DNA from: Deinococcus roseus
Lineage (GTDB): Bacteria > Deinococcota > Deinococci > Deinococcales > Deinococcaceae
Direction of reading: 5' to 3'
Length of the DNA stretch: 64,000 bases
NCBI RefSeq assembly: GCF_014646895.1
Contig: NZ_BMOD01000018.1
Location: forward strand, 42,458 to 106,457
Position 1 is the first letter of the stretch. The number at the start of each line of letters is the position of its first letter. Shown here in pieces: positions 31,582 to 39,263 of this stretch. The notes under the pieces were generated by a model that was given only the letters and a program-made list of their open reading frames with translations, searched no databases and was not told the DNA's origin. A program made the translations under genes and the position numbers.

Positions 31582-31609
31582 AACAACCCCCTTCGAAAAG
31601 GGGGTTGTT
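31582..31609 (+). terminator. Terminator-like hairpin after the 31051 gene
   Basis: A 10-bp stem AACAACCCCC/GGGGGTTGTT with an 8-nt loop. No long T-run, so efficiency is uncertain. Confidence 0.55.
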
Positions 31610-31693
31610 GAGTGTGTAGGCAAAGTATACTTTAGTGAGCATCACCAATCAAGTGAGCATTAATGAAAAAATCACCGTTATAAAGTTTCGTGC

Positions 31694-31699
31694 TATTAT
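31694..31699 (+). promoter_or_regulatory. -10 box of leaderless conjugation-locus gene at 31706
   Basis: TATTAT, 6 nt before the ATG; no Shine-Dalgarno. An overlapping TATACT is closer and less well placed. Confidence 0.55.
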
Positions 31700-31705
31700 A
31701 CTTCC

Positions 31706-32698
31706 ATGAAAAGATTTTCTGTTTTCATGGTTCTGGCGGCAGCGTCATCTTTTTTGGGTAGCGTTAAAGCGGAGACCTACGGTTCCGTGGGAAACGACAT
31801 TGTGCAGGTGTTCAACAGTGAACTGCTGCAAAGCCGTCCAGGTTTGATCCTGATTTCCCCAGGCTTCACCACCACCCTCACCTTCGATCAGAACATTGAC
31901 CTGGGACGCACCGGACTCCCCAGCTGCATCGAAGTCGAGACCGATGAAACCTACATGCGTGAAATCGAAATTCGCGCAGCCAAAGGGGTCACCAGCTGCG
32001 AAAGCAACATCCGACTGAGGCTCGAAGGTGGGCGCACCCAGCACTTCATCTTCAAAGTCAGCGACAAGATCCCCAAAACCCCCCGCCAGTACAACTCCGT
32101 CAGCCCCAAATCCAAAGTGAACGTGCCGCAAGAGCAACCTGAAGGGGCAAAAAACGACATTGCCTCCGAACCTGACCCCTACGCCCCCAAAGCCACCCCT
32201 GCGCCCAAAACCGCCCCCAAAACCCTCTCCAAAGGCGACCAGAAAGTTCAAGAAGCCCTGCAAAACCGCAAGGACACCCAGAGCAACATTCAACCCACCG
32301 AACAGCTGATCATCGACACCCGCGCCACCATCAAGGCCAGCGAAACCGAAGTGCGCAAAGGCAACGAAGCCAGCTGGCTGGACCTTGCCCTCAACCCCGT
32401 GAAAGACAAGACCGGCAAGGTGACCATCTACTTCAATTACACCAACCTCGGCGAGAGCGTGGTCAGCATCAACCCCGAGAACCTGCAGGTCAAAGTGGGG
32501 GCCACCACCGTCAAATCCACCCTGCTCAGCAGCAAACCCGGCCTGATCAAACTGCAACCCCAGGAATCCACCCAGGGCCTGATTGAACTCGGCCAGGTGG
32601 ACGTCAACACCCTCAACAAAGTCAATCTGATCTGGAAGGTGACCAACCTCTCCACAGGAGAAATGTACGCCTATGACCGCATTTTCTCAGTTCAGTAA
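31706..32698 (+). CDS. Secreted protein of the conjugation locus, possibly VirB9/TraK-like
   Basis: 330 residues with a signal peptide (FMVLAAASSFLGSVKAE). The N-terminal domain (VFNSELLQSRPGLILISPGF, TTLTFDQNIDLG, then MREIEIRAAKGVTSCESNIR) has the beta pattern of periplasmic secretion proteins such as VirB9, TraK or TrbG. A Pro/Lys-rich linker (PKATPAPKTAPKTLS) follows, then a second beta domain (GKVTIYFNYTNLGESVVSIN). The VirB9 role is a guess from fold pattern and position. The next gene starts within its last codons. Confidence 0.5.
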   Translation: MKRFSVFMVLAAASSFLGSVKAETYGSVGNDIVQVFNSELLQSRPGLILISPGFTTTLTFDQNIDLGRTGLPSCIEVETDETYMREIEIRAAKGVTSCESNIRLRLEGGRTQHFIFKVSDKIPKTPRQYNSVSPKSKVNVPQEQPEGAKNDIASEPDPYAPKATPAPKTAPKTLSKGDQKVQEALQNRKDTQSNIQPTEQLIIDTRATIKASETEVRKGNEASWLDLALNPVKDKTGKVTIYFNYTNLGESVVSINPENLQVKVGATTVKSTLLSSKPGLIKLQPQESTQGLIELGQVDVNTLNKVNLIWKVTNLSTGEMYAYDRIFSVQ

Positions 32699-34298
32699 AA
32701 CACCAGGCAAAAACAAAAGGAGGGCGACAGCCCTTCTTTTGACTTTGGGAACCCTGCTGGCCGCACCCGCACACGCCCAACTCCCAGGGGACAAGGCCAC
32801 CGCGATTGTTTCTTACATTGAAACCAACTTCAAACCCAAGAACCTGACGGCCCCCACCGACCTCAAAAGCCTGTACCGCAAAGCTGGACCGTTCATTGAA
32901 GTGATGGACCTGCAAAAATTCGAGACCTTCCGGCAGAACAAATGCAACGCCATCCCCAAAGACAAACGAGACCCCAGCAAATGCCCCCGCTTTGAGTGGT
33001 ACACCCCCTTCTGGCTGGTTGATGTCAAAGACCCCGCCAGAGACGGGGTCCAGGCCAGTCAGGAAGTGGCCCGCAAACTCAAAATGGAATGGCAGCGGTT
33101 TCAGGACCGACTGCACTGGTTTGTGGTGGCTTCCATCAACAACCGACTGGACTTCCGCCTGAAAGCCCCACCCTGGCACAACATTGCACCCAACTGCGCC
33201 TTCCCGGACATCGGCGACACCCTGGTGGATGCCGTGCGCACCGTCGACCCCCTCGGCAACACCGAACGTATCGAAAACATCCCCACCCCAGACCTGCAAA
33301 TCAGCACCCCGAACGTGGTCTTCGACAATGCACAGATCCCCAACAACGGCAAGTTTCCCTTTGTGGACATCAAACCCAGCGTGGACCTGCCCTTCAAGAT
33401 CTACCCCAGAACCCACACTGCAGACAACTGCGAACACTACGACGGCCTTTTCGCAGACAGCGGAAATGGCGTGGATGTCCCCTTCATGTACATCCCCCGC
33501 CACCGGGAATGCGTGTGGTACGTGTGCGTGGATGAAGGGCTGGTGGGCACCATCATTGGTGGAATCACCGGCAACAACTACCCCCAACCGCTGTACCTCA
33601 ACATCAACCGCACCAAGTCCCGCATGGTGGAAGCCTGCAACAAAATGATGCAAGAAGAGTACCCGGAGTACCTCGCCAACGTGGCCAAAATCCTCGCGGA
33701 AGCCATGCCTCTCGCCATCCACTGGGATGGACTGGCATCCTTTGATGGACTCAAATCCGGCGTCATCTTCCAGCCCGTGGCCAGCTACACCCCACAACCC
33801 ACCCAGATTGCAGAACTCGCCGCCAACAGCGAAAACAAAAACGCCCTCCCCTACTACATCGACAAAACCCTGCCCAGACTCAACACCGACCTCGATGTGC
33901 GCCTGCAGAAACGGGCCGGAGAATGGCGACTGGAAGAACTGAAACGCTGGCTGAAACCCGCCACCGTGCTGGAAAACGAAAGGTTCGGATACGTCACCCT
34001 CTTTCAGGTGTGGAATGAAATTGAAACTGTGGTGGATGCCCGCCCGAACATCTACCACTACCACTCGATCCTCTGCAACGCCTTCCCTCCATTCAGTTCG
34101 GAATGCCACGACGAAGAACAGATGTGGTGGATGCCCAACCTGGTGGCCACCCCGGCAGGATGCCACATTGACGGCGGAAACGACGGCCCAGGCACCACCA
34201 TCCTCACCGGAGTGCAACGATTCTACTGGAAGTGGGTCAATGTCCCAGAAGGCGGATACCAGATCCCCAACACCAAAAATTCCCCCATCAACCCCTGA
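32673..34298 (+). CDS. Large secreted protein of the conjugation locus
   Basis: 541 residues with a signal peptide (KNKRRATALLLTLGTLLAAPAHAQ). The mature protein is Trp-, Tyr- and Cys-rich (FRQNKCNAI, SKCPRFEWY, NCAFPDIGD, HRECVWYVC, CHDEEQMWWMP), which implies disulfides and exposure outside the membrane. Size and secretion recall TraU/TraW-type assembly factors, but the motif of those families is not seen. It overlaps the upstream gene by 26 nt, and a 206-residue partner follows 11 bp downstream, so three secreted products are made from one transcript. The nearby DsbA-like enzyme could oxidise it. Confidence 0.6.
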   Translation: MTAFSQFSKTPGKNKRRATALLLTLGTLLAAPAHAQLPGDKATAIVSYIETNFKPKNLTAPTDLKSLYRKAGPFIEVMDLQKFETFRQNKCNAIPKDKRDPSKCPRFEWYTPFWLVDVKDPARDGVQASQEVARKLKMEWQRFQDRLHWFVVASINNRLDFRLKAPPWHNIAPNCAFPDIGDTLVDAVRTVDPLGNTERIENIPTPDLQISTPNVVFDNAQIPNNGKFPFVDIKPSVDLPFKIYPRTHTADNCEHYDGLFADSGNGVDVPFMYIPRHRECVWYVCVDEGLVGTIIGGITGNNYPQPLYLNINRTKSRMVEACNKMMQEEYPEYLANVAKILAEAMPLAIHWDGLASFDGLKSGVIFQPVASYTPQPTQIAELAANSENKNALPYYIDKTLPRLNTDLDVRLQKRAGEWRLEELKRWLKPATVLENERFGYVTLFQVWNEIETVVDARPNIYHYHSILCNAFPPFSSECHDEEQMWWMPNLVATPAGCHIDGGNDGPGTTILTGVQRFYWKWVNVPEGGYQIPNTKNSPINP

Positions 34299-34309
34299 GG
34301 AGAACAACC

Positions 34310-34825
34310 ATGCACCGACCCCTGTTCATGCTGATGCTGCTGGCCACCAGCCCGGCACTGGCCCAGACCCCCAACCCGGCCTACAAAGACGTGCAGAAAT
34401 CGGATTTGATGCTCAAAGAAATCCGGGAGCGTCAGGCCAACAGCCTGAAAAACACCATCATCAACACCGCAGACATCCCCAGGTACCTCTCCCGCGCCAA
34501 AGCCGAAGTCCTCGCCCTCATCCCCACCATCAGCCAGACCACCGCTCAAACCCTGGTGAACCTGGCAGGCAAAAGAATCAAAGTCACGGTGTACACCAGC
34601 CAGGGGGCTTACAACCAGAAAAACTCTTACTTCCCCCAGATGGCCCGATACGGCGTGAACGTCATCACCCTGAAAAAAGTGGGGGCGGGAAGCGACTTTT
34701 TCATTGACGCCAACCAGCTCATCAAAGTGGCAGGCAAGCAATCCAATTACATGACCGGCACAGAAATCCCCACCATTCGCGCCACTGCCCTGTACGGCAT
34801 CGAAATGCTTTTGAAACAGAAATGA
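34310..34825 (+). CDS. Secreted protein with a degenerate phospholipase-D-like segment
   Basis: 171 residues; AGGAG precedes ATG 34310, and a signal peptide (FMLMLLATSPALAQ) is clear. The middle (AGKRIKVTVYTSQGAYNQKN, YGVNVITLKKVGAGSDFFID, ANQLIKVAGKQSNY) has the order of a PLD half-domain: strand, 'RGV-x-V' loop, and a strand ending in an ID before G, but the HxK of the catalytic HKD is missing. It resembles the product of the gene at 47941 in this respect. A structural role in the secretion apparatus is more likely than enzyme activity. Confidence 0.5.
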   Translation: MHRPLFMLMLLATSPALAQTPNPAYKDVQKSDLMLKEIRERQANSLKNTIINTADIPRYLSRAKAEVLALIPTISQTTAQTLVNLAGKRIKVTVYTSQGAYNQKNSYFPQMARYGVNVITLKKVGAGSDFFIDANQLIKVAGKQSNYMTGTEIPTIRATALYGIEMLLKQK

Positions 34826-34837
34826 GGTGACCCGCAA

Positions 34838-34860
34838 CGGTGCCCCAAAACGGGGCACCG
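34838..34860 (+). promoter_or_regulatory. Hairpin directly before the 34869 gene
   Basis: A perfect 9-bp stem CGGTGCCCC/GGGGCACCG with a 5-nt loop. No T-run follows; ATG 34869 lies 8 nt downstream. It may end the upstream mRNA or control translation. Confidence 0.5.
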
Positions 34861-34868
34861 ATTCACGC

Positions 34869-35495
34869 ATGGAACTGCCCATCACCACCCAACTCAGAAC
34901 CCTGCTCACCACACAACCCACCCGGCCCCCCAGCCCCAAAGAGACCGCTCTGCTGCAGCAAATCCACCACCGCAGGGCGGTTTCCCTGCAGGTGGCCCAG
35001 AGCGCCATGGACCCCACCACCCTGCAATTCCTGGTGGAAGAACGCTACCTGGTGATCTTCCCCACCGTGCTGGGACTTGCTGTGGCCCTGGGGTTCTCCG
35101 GCAGAAAGGCCATCGGTCACACCAAACATCAGAGCTTCGTGGGTCTCGAAGTGGCTGTGCGCAGCATCTACCAGCAAGATGTGCTGCGCATGCTGCTGGA
35201 AAAAGGTGCACAACTGCAGCGTTACACTCCCGTCAAGCCCAGCGAAGTGCAGCTGCACGGGCAACTGTACCTGCTGCTCACCCACCCGAGGGGCATGCGT
35301 TCCCCCAAAATCCTCAAGTGCCTGAACGAGCACCGCAACTGGTTGCTCCAAAATCAGGCAAAAATCATGCTGGTGCAGCCCAACCAGCGCACCAGCCAAT
35401 ACGTCCAAAAGCACCTCTCGGATGTGTTTGTGTGTCTAGATCACCGCTTGCCGCTGACCACCATCACAAAGGTCCCCACCAGCGTGAAGTTGTGA
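34869..35495 (+). CDS. Possible replication-relaxation-type protein
   Basis: 208 residues, soluble. An HTH-like start (KETALLQQIHHRRAVSLQVAQ, SAMDPTTLQFLVEERYL) is followed by GHTKHQSFVGLEVAVRSIY, recalling the H-x-x-x-V-x-x-x-R segment of replication-relaxation proteins of actinobacterial and Firmicute plasmids. The expected nuclease-like core is weak. The in-frame GTG at 34827 is an alternative start; neither has a ribosome binding site. Its last 32 nt overlap the 3' end of the opposite-strand gene 35464-36054, which may be a related protein. Confidence 0.45.
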   Translation: MELPITTQLRTLLTTQPTRPPSPKETALLQQIHHRRAVSLQVAQSAMDPTTLQFLVEERYLVIFPTVLGLAVALGFSGRKAIGHTKHQSFVGLEVAVRSIYQQDVLRMLLEKGAQLQRYTPVKPSEVQLHGQLYLLLTHPRGMRSPKILKCLNEHRNWLLQNQAKIMLVQPNQRTSQYVQKHLSDVFVCLDHRLPLTTITKVPTSVKL

Positions 35496-36054
35496 AAACA
35501 TCGAGATCCAGACCCAACTGCTGCAACGTCGAACGGTACAACCGCTTGAGGGCCAGGGTGCGGGTCTGGCTGCTGGACACCCACACCAACCGATCGTACT
35601 CCCGGGAAAACTTCCTCAATTTCTGACGGATCACCTGAGGACGGTACGCCCCAGTGTCATATTCCACGGCCAGCCTCACATGGTCCACGGTGGCCACTGC
35701 GTCCGGCGCATTGCCTTTCCCCAGGCTCTCCGCACTGCAAGACCACTGTGCAGGAGGAATGTTCAGGTCCAGGCGGGCCGATGCCGCCCCCACCATGTGC
35801 CCCAGCTGGTCGGATGTGAAACGCAACGTGAAGTCTTTTTTCAGCCCCATCAACGGAACCAACTGGGTTTCCAGGGCATCGTTTGCCACTGGTGAAACCA
35901 TACAGTATTCGATGTGAACCCCCGGAACCAACTGGCAATACTCCAGCGGCAAATGAAAGTGCTTCTCCACAAGGTAAGCAGAAAGCACTTGGTCGGTTCC
36001 AAGTGCTTCTTTCAGGCGGTTGACACCAATGAATTTGTTTCTGTTTGGCATCAC
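35464..36054 (-). CDS. Replication-relaxation-like protein downstream of the VirB10-like gene
   Basis: 196 residues. The pattern DQLGHMVGAASARLDL, W...PDAVATVDHVRLAVEYDTG, AYRPQVIRQKLRKFSREYDR, LVWVSSSQTRTLALKRL matches the general layout of replication-relaxation proteins: conserved His, P-D-A, an acidic E-x-D-x-G, a K-L-x-x-Y/F helix, and a V-S-S-x-x-R strand, close to a PD-(D/E)XK nuclease fold. It begins 6 bp after the VirB10-like stop, so it shares that transcript. The product may act on DNA during transfer or replication; this is inferred. Confidence 0.5.
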   Translation of the reverse strand: MMPNRNKFIGVNRLKEALGTDQVLSAYLVEKHFHLPLEYCQLVPGVHIEYCMVSPVANDALETQLVPLMGLKKDFTLRFTSDQLGHMVGAASARLDLNIPPAQWSCSAESLGKGNAPDAVATVDHVRLAVEYDTGAYRPQVIRQKLRKFSREYDRLVWVSSSQTRTLALKRLYRSTLQQLGLDLDVFTTSRWWGPL

Positions 36055-36060
36055 GTGATG

Positions 36061-38325
36061 TCAGCGGGTGGAATCCGCCGCTCCACTCACCCCAAACACA
36101 ATCAACGCAGGCTGATCACGGTTGGTGTGGGCAATGCTGATGAAAGGGGTCTTCTGGTCTTCAGGCAGGCTGAACAGGCTGCTGATGTTCCCCGCCAGCA
36201 TCAAACTCAGCGGAGGCACCTGCCCTGTGGAACTGGCCACATTCAAACCATTGCCTGTGGACATCTGAATGTCCCGCTGATTGGCCAACTGGTTGACATA
36301 CCCGGCCACACTCGAAATTCCGGCACGCAGAATCTGGTTGGCAATGTCAGGAGCCACATCGGTGAATTTGGCATTCATGCCCCAGGTGTAGTCCATGTCC
36401 GCCACCCGACCCTGAATGGGAATTTCAGTGCTGCCCTGCAGCACGCTTTGCAATTCCACCTGCACCCGCTTGGTGGCATCCACGTAAGCAACACCAAACC
36501 ACACCGCTCCATCTTCCCCATAAAGCATGGCTGGAATCGCACCACCAATGGGCACATCCAGGTTCAGTGCAATGCGGGCTGGAATCATCTGACCTCTGGT
36601 GTACGCCACACCGTTGGGAAGTTTGGTGCGGGTGTTGGAATTCGCTTCCACACTGGTGTTCTGGTTGCTGCTCGGGTTGACCGTCTGATTGCTCTGATTG
36701 CTGCTCGGGTTGACCGTCTGATTGCTCTGGACACTGGAGTTCTGGCTTCCAGCGCTTTGAACCACAACGTTGGGCTGGGCGGTGGGGGAGGTTTTTTTGA
36801 AGCCAAAGGAACCAGAATTGCTGGTGGTCTGGTTTTGTTTGGCATTCACCACCTGGAAGGATGCGTTGCTGGTCTGGTTGTTTTTGCTGTAAATGGTGCC
36901 GGTGCTGGTGTTTCCTGCTGAGGTTTTGGAAACCACCGCCATGCCTTTTTGTTCGTTCCCGGCAGGGTTTTTGCCGAATGAGCCTGTGTTGGTGGTGTTG
37001 GTTTGCTGGTTTTGAACAAGGGTGAGGTTGCCCGGGTCTGCTTTTTGGGCTTTGACCAGTTGCATGGATGGGTTGCTGGAGGTGGTTTTGCCTGCCGTGA
37101 AAGCCCCCTGTCCGGGGTCTTTTGGGGTGTTTTTCACCATTTGCATTTTTGCGTTGTTGGGCTGGCTCTGGTTTTGCACCATCTTCATGCCCTGGGATTC
37201 GCCGGTCTGGGCATTCTGGGTTTTGACGAGTTGCATTTTGTTGCTCTGGGTGGGTTTGATGGCAAACAGCGTGCCGGGGTTTGAGGCCTGTTGGCCGCTG
37301 CCATTTTGGCTGGTGTTGCTGTTTTGCCCGGAGGCCTGGCTTGCAGTGGCTCCACCCACCACTGTGGGAGATTGGCCCTGCAGGTTGCCTTGTGCTCCTG
37401 CACTGCCTTTGTAGAGGGTGCTGGGTGCGGCGACGGTGACGGCTGCGCCTTTGGTGGTGGTGGCGGTGGTGCCGTGGTACTGCTCATCCGGGGTCAAAGG
37501 GCGGGGTGCAGCTCCATTGATCTGTCCGGAATTGCCGTAAGGGTATCCGTTGTTTTGTGCGTCTGGCATGATGATGGGTGCGGCCTGGGAGGGTTGGGGG
37601 GTGGGGGGTTTGAAGCCGGAACCCATGCTTGTTTCAGGGTTGGATGGGGTCTGGGCTTGCTGTGGGGTGGTGAGGTTGCCACTGGGGGTGGTGCCGTCTG
37701 CGGGGTTGCCGGGGGTGCCCGCTCCAGCGGTGCCGCCTTTGATTGCGAGGGGGTTTGCTTTGGATCCTTCCCGGGCGGCTTTGAAGGCCTGGGCGGGGTC
37801 ATCTTCGGTCTGACTGGTTTGGTTGGGGTCGTTGATGGTGGGGTGGTTGGGGTCGTTGACCGTGGGTGCGGGTTCCACCTGGGTGTCGGTTTTGGGGGTT
37901 TCCTGGCTGGTTTTTTTGCTCTCTCCGGAGTTGCGCAGGAAGTTCATGAAGAACAACACGAAGACGACGCCGAACACCGAGGCGGTGATCCACATGATGC
38001 GTCTGGGGCCGAAGCGGTTGAGCAAATCTGGTTTGTACAGCACCCTGCGGGCGAATTGTCCCAGGCGGTCCATGCTGGCGTTCATGGTTTGCATGCGCTG
38101 CACAAATGGAGGCATCCGAAATGCGGTTCTGCTGGTGGGTTTGGGGGGTGGGTTTTGGGTGAGGTCGTGCGCCCTGAGGGCATTTTCGAGTTCTCGTCCC
38201 AGGCGTTCATCGCGGTCGTTGGTTTCCGCGATGAACTGCTCCACTTTGTCTCGGGTGTCAGGGAATTCTCGCCCGACAAGCTTTTCTGCAGCCTCTATCA
38301 ATTCTGGGGGGAAGTGATGTTTCAT
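36061..38325 (-). CDS. VirB10/TraB-like type IV secretion protein
   Basis: 754 residues. An N-terminal cytoplasmic part (1-107), one membrane helix (about 108-130, IMWITASVFGVVFVLFFMNFL), then a very long Pro/Asn/Gln/Ser/Thr-rich periplasmic stretch with short tandem repeats (QTVNPSSNQ twice), and a C-terminal domain of about 170 residues (ARIALNLDVPIGGAIPAMLY, GRVADMDYTWG) shaped like the VirB10 barrel. VirB10 links inner-membrane ATPases to the outer-membrane pore. The linker is longer than usual, which would suit the thick Deinococcus envelope. ATG 38325 follows TATAAT by 6 nt (leaderless). Confidence 0.75.
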   Translation of the reverse strand: MKHHFPPELIEAAEKLVGREFPDTRDKVEQFIAETNDRDERLGRELENALRAHDLTQNPPPKPTSRTAFRMPPFVQRMQTMNASMDRLGQFARRVLYKPDLLNRFGPRRIMWITASVFGVVFVLFFMNFLRNSGESKKTSQETPKTDTQVEPAPTVNDPNHPTINDPNQTSQTEDDPAQAFKAAREGSKANPLAIKGGTAGAGTPGNPADGTTPSGNLTTPQQAQTPSNPETSMGSGFKPPTPQPSQAAPIIMPDAQNNGYPYGNSGQINGAAPRPLTPDEQYHGTTATTTKGAAVTVAAPSTLYKGSAGAQGNLQGQSPTVVGGATASQASGQNSNTSQNGSGQQASNPGTLFAIKPTQSNKMQLVKTQNAQTGESQGMKMVQNQSQPNNAKMQMVKNTPKDPGQGAFTAGKTTSSNPSMQLVKAQKADPGNLTLVQNQQTNTTNTGSFGKNPAGNEQKGMAVVSKTSAGNTSTGTIYSKNNQTSNASFQVVNAKQNQTTSNSGSFGFKKTSPTAQPNVVVQSAGSQNSSVQSNQTVNPSSNQSNQTVNPSSNQNTSVEANSNTRTKLPNGVAYTRGQMIPARIALNLDVPIGGAIPAMLYGEDGAVWFGVAYVDATKRVQVELQSVLQGSTEIPIQGRVADMDYTWGMNAKFTDVAPDIANQILRAGISSVAGYVNQLANQRDIQMSTGNGLNVASSTGQVPPLSLMLAGNISSLFSLPEDQKTPFISIAHTNRDQPALIVFGVSGAADSTR

Positions 38326-38331
38326 GGAAGC

Positions 38332-38337
38332 ATTATA
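38332..38337 (-). promoter_or_regulatory. -10 box of leaderless VirB10-like gene
   Basis: TATAAT on the minus strand, 6 nt before the ATG at 38325. A TATAACGCTCC element lies 19 bp further upstream (38357-38365). Confidence 0.7.
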
Positions 38338-38418
38338 TACTCTCTGAGAATTTTGGAGCGTTATAGAAAATGGATTGACTAAGTAATTTCTGTGTGTCAT
38401 ATTAGGGTGGGTGATAGA

Positions 38419-38775
38419 ATGTTAAAGAACAAGAACCTCGCTCTCCGTCTGCAGCTGATTCTGGTTGCCACACTCTTCGCTGGAAGTGCAGGGGCGACAA
38501 GCTCCACCGTTGACTTCCTGAATGCTTTCTGCCCGGTCATGTACGAGTGGGGCTACATGATCCTGTTCCTGCTGGGGGTTCTCGGTGTGTTTGGGGGTTT
38601 GATGGCATTCAAAACCAACCCCAAAGCCGCCATTCCCAGCCTTGGCGTGGGCCTCGTCTTCATCGGTGCAGGTGTGGTGGTGGGCTTTTTCATGAAAGAA
38701 GCCATCCAGCTGATTCCCGCCGGATCCTGGAAGACCACTTTGACCGGCTCGAAGTGCAACAACCCTAACGCCTGA
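38419..38775 (+). CDS. VirB2-like pilin (TrbC/VirB2 family)
   Basis: 118 residues with a signal peptide (LQLILVATLFAGSAGA) and two membrane helices (YMILFLLGVLGVFGGLMAF and AAIPSLGVGLVFIGAGVVVGFF), joined by a short basic loop (KTNPKA), the typical VirB2 pilin layout. Two Cys (NAFCPVM, GSKCNNP) may form a disulfide. It is divergent from the VirB10-like gene. GGGTGGG precedes ATG 38419. It is followed by a hairpin with a T-run before the VirB3 gene, which could make pilin mRNA more abundant than the rest. Confidence 0.75.
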   Translation: MLKNKNLALRLQLILVATLFAGSAGATSSTVDFLNAFCPVMYEWGYMILFLLGVLGVFGGLMAFKTNPKAAIPSLGVGLVFIGAGVVVGFFMKEAIQLIPAGSWKTTLTGSKCNNPNA

Positions 38776-38805
38776 TCTTCTGCTCTACTCGCATTGACAT
38801 TCATC

Positions 38806-38830
38806 AAACGTCACCGAAAGGTGACGTTTT
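38806..38830 (+). terminator. Attenuator or terminator between pilin and VirB3-like genes
   Basis: A perfect 10-bp stem AAACGTCACC/GGTGACGTTT with a GAAA loop, ending in T. It lies 20 bp before the VirB3-like start within what looks like one operon. Confidence 0.7.
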
Positions 38831-38850
38831 CGCCTTCAAGGAGGGCAAGC

Positions 38851-39225
38851 ATGAACAACCCCACCCCTGCCATTCCACCCCTGGAATCCACTTCCATCCA
38901 TGAGCCTGTGCAGACCTGGGATGTCAACGACAACCCGGAGATGCTGGGGATGCAGCCGATGCAATTGTTTGCGGTGATTTTCACCATGCTGCTCAGCATG
39001 ATGCTGATGAAAAGCGCGAATTCTCCCACCTTGCTGTTTCTGGCTGTGGAGATTGGGTTGTGGAGGGTGGGCACCCTGACTTTCTGGCATTACAACAAGC
39101 GTTTTCCTGTGGGGTACTTCGAGAATTGGGTGTTCGGAATTTTTTTGCAGACCGAATATTACCACACCACAAATGATGCAGACCATTTGCCGGTGTGTGC
39201 AGAAGTTTATGATGCTGAGAAATAA
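38851..39225 (+). CDS. VirB3/TrbD-like protein
   Basis: 124 residues; AAGGAGG precedes ATG 38851. The pattern PEMLGMQPMQLFAVIFTMLL, SPTLLFLAVEIGLWRVGTL and KRFPVGYFENWVF fits VirB3: one or two membrane helices near the N-terminus and a soluble tail. It sits between the pilin and VirB4, as in most type IV secretion operons. Confidence 0.65.
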   Translation: MNNPTPAIPPLESTSIHEPVQTWDVNDNPEMLGMQPMQLFAVIFTMLLSMMLMKSANSPTLLFLAVEIGLWRVGTLTFWHYNKRFPVGYFENWVFGIFLQTEYYHTTNDADHLPVCAEVYDAEK

Positions 39226-39251
39226 TTTAATGCACCAATTTTAATTTACAC

Positions 39252-39257
39252 TATACT
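39252..39257 (+). promoter_or_regulatory. -10 box of leaderless virB4-like gene
   Basis: TATACT, 6 nt before ATG 39264; no Shine-Dalgarno. Confidence 0.65.
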
Positions 39258-39263
39258 AATCCT

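Noticed and set aside
32622..34307. 561-codon ORF on the minus strand
   Set aside because: Mirror of the secreted protein gene 32673; Val/Gly/Phe-rich artefact of codon use.
36061..38325. Mucin- or adhesin-like surface protein
   Set aside because: The Asn/Gln/Ser-rich repeats suggest it, but the N-terminal cytoplasmic part, single membrane helix and C-terminal barrel-like domain next to pilin, VirB3 and VirB4 fit VirB10 better.
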